A program made the position numbers and the translations under genes. A model generated the notes under the pieces. That model was not told the origin of the DNA. It was given only the letters and a program-made list of their open reading frames with translations, and did no database searches. A stretch of DNA of 64,000 nt from Przewalskia tangutica. Its lineage: Eukaryota; Streptophyta; Magnoliopsida; Solanales; Solanaceae. The DNA lies in contig JAQGDG010000262.1 of NCBI GenBank assembly GCA_029844215.1, positions 151,499-215,498 on the forward strand. The letters are read 5' to 3'. This document shows, piece by piece, positions 61,118-64,000 of this stretch (positions within the stretch are counted from its first letter, which is position 1; each line of letters opens with the position of its first letter).

Positions 61118-63221
61118 ATACTTCCCGGCCCATTTCTGGGACGCGATAATGTCATATAGTCTACCCATAAAGGTATACTGCCCGGCCCATTTCTGGGACG
61201 CGATAATGTCATATAGAATCCGGGAATTTAACCCAACGTACTACGTACCTCTACTCCTTTTAAAAATGACTCTTTTTCAAATAAAACTTCCAAGATACTA
61301 ACAACCGTAGTATCAAGTCATATCTACTTTTCAAGACAAGTCACAATACCTTTTAGAAATACATTTACCGGCTTCTAAATCAAGTGACTTCTTTCTTAAA
61401 AACCTTAAGCAATTGGTACCTTTAAAACAATTTGCCCTTCTTTATTTCAAGTCATTCTTTGTTTATATTACTAGAGAAAACCATTCTCTTAACCTTCCAT
61501 AAAGTTATTATAACCAACTTCCCATAAAGCCGTTATACAAACTTTATGCCTTAGACTAATTCATTCTTTTATAACCAAGAGACTTATACTTTCAAATTAA
61601 GTTACATAACTTTTAAAATACTTCAAGTCTCTTAACTTTAGAAATCAAGAAATCCATTCTTTCCAAATCAAGTATTCTATACATTTAAATCAAGTCATTT
61701 CTTCCTTTAGAAATCAAGTCTCATAACTTGAAAATAAAGTTTCTTAACATTTTAAGAATTCAAGGTTCAAAGTCTTAAAAACTTCATACGTAAACTCTTT
61801 TAAATTAAGTAGCATATACTTTGGTGCGTTGTGAATAAGTTATACTTATTTATAACGATCTTACTCAAGTAGCCATGATCTAGAAAATGTAATACAATTT
61901 TGTCTTATCTTAGTTTCTATGCAGATAGAGAATTCTACTCATTTTAATATAATCAATTGTCATTACATTTTCCTTTATTAATGCTACAATGGCTTGTTCA
62001 ATATTTATTCTTATTTGTGCCGTAAAATTAGCCAAGTCAACTTGGCTCCAAATACCTCCTAACGACTCTTACCAACATCCCCCATAAGACTTGGTAAGAA
62101 CTTAGGATAACCTAGACATAACTTTACATAGAGTAAATCACATACATACCTCTTAACTTCTAAGAGTAGGAGGGAACATGAAATATTACCACATGTATAT
62201 TCCATACATAGAATCATGCCAAAAGAAGGAAGAGGTTCACATACCTCGCGACGATTATCGACAAGTAGCAAAATGCTCCAAAGTACTTCAACCTTGATAG
62301 CTATTCCATCCTCCAAGTAGAATACACTATACTTAGTACTTCAACCTATAATGGCCATAATACGTCCATTAACTTCTTACTTTAGACGTAGAATATTATA
62401 AGTGCAAAGTCACTAAATTCTACGGAAAATCGGACAGCACTTCCTTTGTTTCTACATACTTTGCCACCTTTTTCAAGACCGAATTCAATATCCAAACACG
62501 CCACATTTAAGGCCCAACAATGCAATTAACAATAGGGGATTACACGCCTACTAGACGTGTAAAATTCATACATGATATCAAACTAATACAACTACAAGTG
62601 TAAATCCGCAACTTGAGATACAACAACACCAATTCTTATCCAATTTCCTTTTCAATCCAAATTGTTAGCATAACATGATATCAAGTCAATCGCTATAACT
62701 ACTACAATCTTCAAGTAAGTAACATGCGACGATTCTAAATAACGACCAAATTGTAATTCAATCTTCAAAAGGATTATATGACATTTCGGATTTTAGGCTA
62801 CAACAATCCATAACACTTATAAATCTTCAACACATATACTTCATGCTAGCAAACATGTAAGGCTCAACAATATCTAATCTTGTAACACTTTAAAAGACAA
62901 GATTATTACCTCAACGAGTCTTAGTCCAACTTCAAATCCGAAGTCGCTCCCTAGCAAATTAGAGCCTCTTCTTGACATTTCAATCCGCCACTTGAAACCC
63001 TTAGAATATCACAAACAACTTTCCTTTAATCTTCCAATCAAAACCTAGAAAAGCAACTAGGTTTTCACCTTGCGACTAATACGAAAACGCTATTTTTCTG
63101 GGATCTTTCTATTGAGATACCCTTACAATACCCTCATGACCCTTGGTTTAAAGTCTGGAGCTTATTGGACAATAAAGAAATTTTTTTCCTTTTCTTTCTT
63201 GATGAACCCAAGAGCATCCAA
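61118..63221 (-). mobile_element. Second partial LTR repeat, interrupted
   Basis: Again begins in a minisatellite (two units of about 63 bp, GGCCCATTTCTGGGACGCGA, then TAATGTCATATAG; 61118-61222). It repeats the 58690-60740 sequence very closely, and is cut at 63221 (CATCCAA) by a plus-strand LTR. The uninterrupted copy reads CATCCAATTTTC near 60726. This is the cleanest sequence in the window; few indels separate it from its neighbour. Confidence 0.78.
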
Positions 63222-64000
63222 TGTTATACCCCGTATTTCCAGAGTAGGTATGCGAGGACGTACGTACGAATATTCAAGCCCTAATTATGTTAAGGATGAA
63301 ATTGTGAACTTTCGACGGAAAAGATTCCGAACCTTGTGAAGGAAATTCTACGTTTTTAATATTTTAACCGATTACGGATTTTTCCGAAAGATGAAATATT
63401 TTGGACCAATAGGAGGGCGACATGTGTCACCCTTAGTTGGCATGGGTTGGACGAAAATGTTGGCCAAGTGGACAAGGTCAAATGGTCAAGTCTTGGAAGA
63501 TATTTCTTTGGGTGAGTGGGGGTAGGTAGGGAAGGCCTTGTGGACGTTTTTTGTGCCTAGTGGAAGGCCACATGGCTCTTTGTTGTGGGGGACATATGTC
63601 CCAAGATTGTGGTGGACATATGTCTCAACATTGTGGTGGACACTTGGTTGGAAGACCTCATCCTTCACATGGATCCAAATCTTCACCCTCCATTTGTTTT
63701 AATCTTGGCCCTTGGTGGTTCTATAAATACCCCCCTCTTGTGCAAGACTTATTCTTCATCCACTAAACATTTTTCAAGTCTCAAAAACTCCTTCCCCCTC
63801 TTGATAGATTTCGTCCAAACACCTCCCCCTCTCAGTGTTCTCGCCAAAACACACCTCCCCTTCCTAGTTGTTTTAGTCAAAGCCCCCTTGGTAGAAAAAT
63901 ATTCTCCAAGTATAGTTACTATTCCAAAATACCTTAGCCAAATAGTATTCCAAAGTTACCTCTATACTAAAAGCCCGGAAATACTACTTTATATCCATTA
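63222..64000 (+). mobile_element. Start of another plus-strand LTR
   Basis: TGTTATACCCCGTATTTCC followed by the LTR U3. TATAAATA is at 63722-63729, followed by the leader (GTAGAAAAATATTCTCCAAG-like block, about 63890). It is cut by the window edge. Of all copies it has the most regular U3, suggesting a relatively young insertion. Confidence 0.85.
63722..63729 (+). promoter_or_regulatory. TATA box of the last LTR
   Basis: TATAAATA, 500 bp from the LTR start, downstream of ATCTTGGCCCTTGGTGG. Confidence 0.65.

Noticed and set aside
1..64000. Host genes, tRNA or rRNA genes, or a prokaryotic-type system
   Set aside because: Every part of the window can be assigned to LTRs, internal domains or their minisatellites by repetition within the window. 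No RNA gene or operon-like organisation is visible.

Overview
The window looks like heterochromatic plant nuclear DNA. It is built almost entirely of nested LTR retrotransposons of one related Ty3/gypsy group, and I see no convincing host gene, tRNA, rRNA or CRISPR. The evidence for a plant is a primer-binding site matching the 3' end of plant initiator tRNA-Met (TGGTATCAGAGC), TATAAATA promoters in the LTRs, and a decayed integrase with a chromodomain-like tail of the Tekay/Del chromovirus type. I cannot name the species; a eudicot is my guess.

The repeating unit is an unusually long LTR of about 3.1-3.8 kb. On its sense strand it begins TGTTATACC and ends GTCGTGACA. It has a TATA box about 0.4-0.7 kb from its start and a minisatellite slot about 2.2-2.4 kb in. 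Internal domains are much shorter than the LTR (about 0.4-2.5 kb). They carry a gag relic next to the PBS and an integrase relic or untranslated tail next to a polypurine tract. I recognise no protease, reverse transcriptase or RNase H. All coding sequence is broken by frameshifts.

Layout. (1) 1-38051: a minus-strand chain LTR - internal - LTR - internal - LTR - internal - LTR (LTRs at 1-2155, 2532-6017, 17069-20310 and 22079-38051). Two complete plus-strand elements are inserted in it: element A (8054-16968, perfect 5-bp target duplication TGCGA, in an internal domain) and element B (24097-37000, inside an LTR). Element B's 5' LTR is itself interrupted by an antisense solo LTR (26682-30072). 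(2) 38052-46649: a rearranged plus-strand block with an isolated minisatellite, the largest pol relic (integrase plus chromodomain-like tail), an LTR, a gag-bearing internal domain and another LTR. (3) 46650-63221: minus-strand LTRs and one internal domain of a diverged subfamily, interrupted by a plus-strand LTR (49840 to about 56005) that contains another LTR (50649-53752, target duplication GAGTT), then tandem partial LTRs. (4) 63222-64000: the start of another plus-strand LTR.

Elements A and B have the same architecture (internal 2443 and 2452 bp), so they look like copies of one non-autonomous master mobilised in trans. LTR pairs differ mostly by short indels and CCA-versus-CG alternations rather than by simple substitutions. 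That may mean an unpolished long-read consensus as much as real decay, so absent reading frames should be interpreted with care. All alignments here were made by eye.
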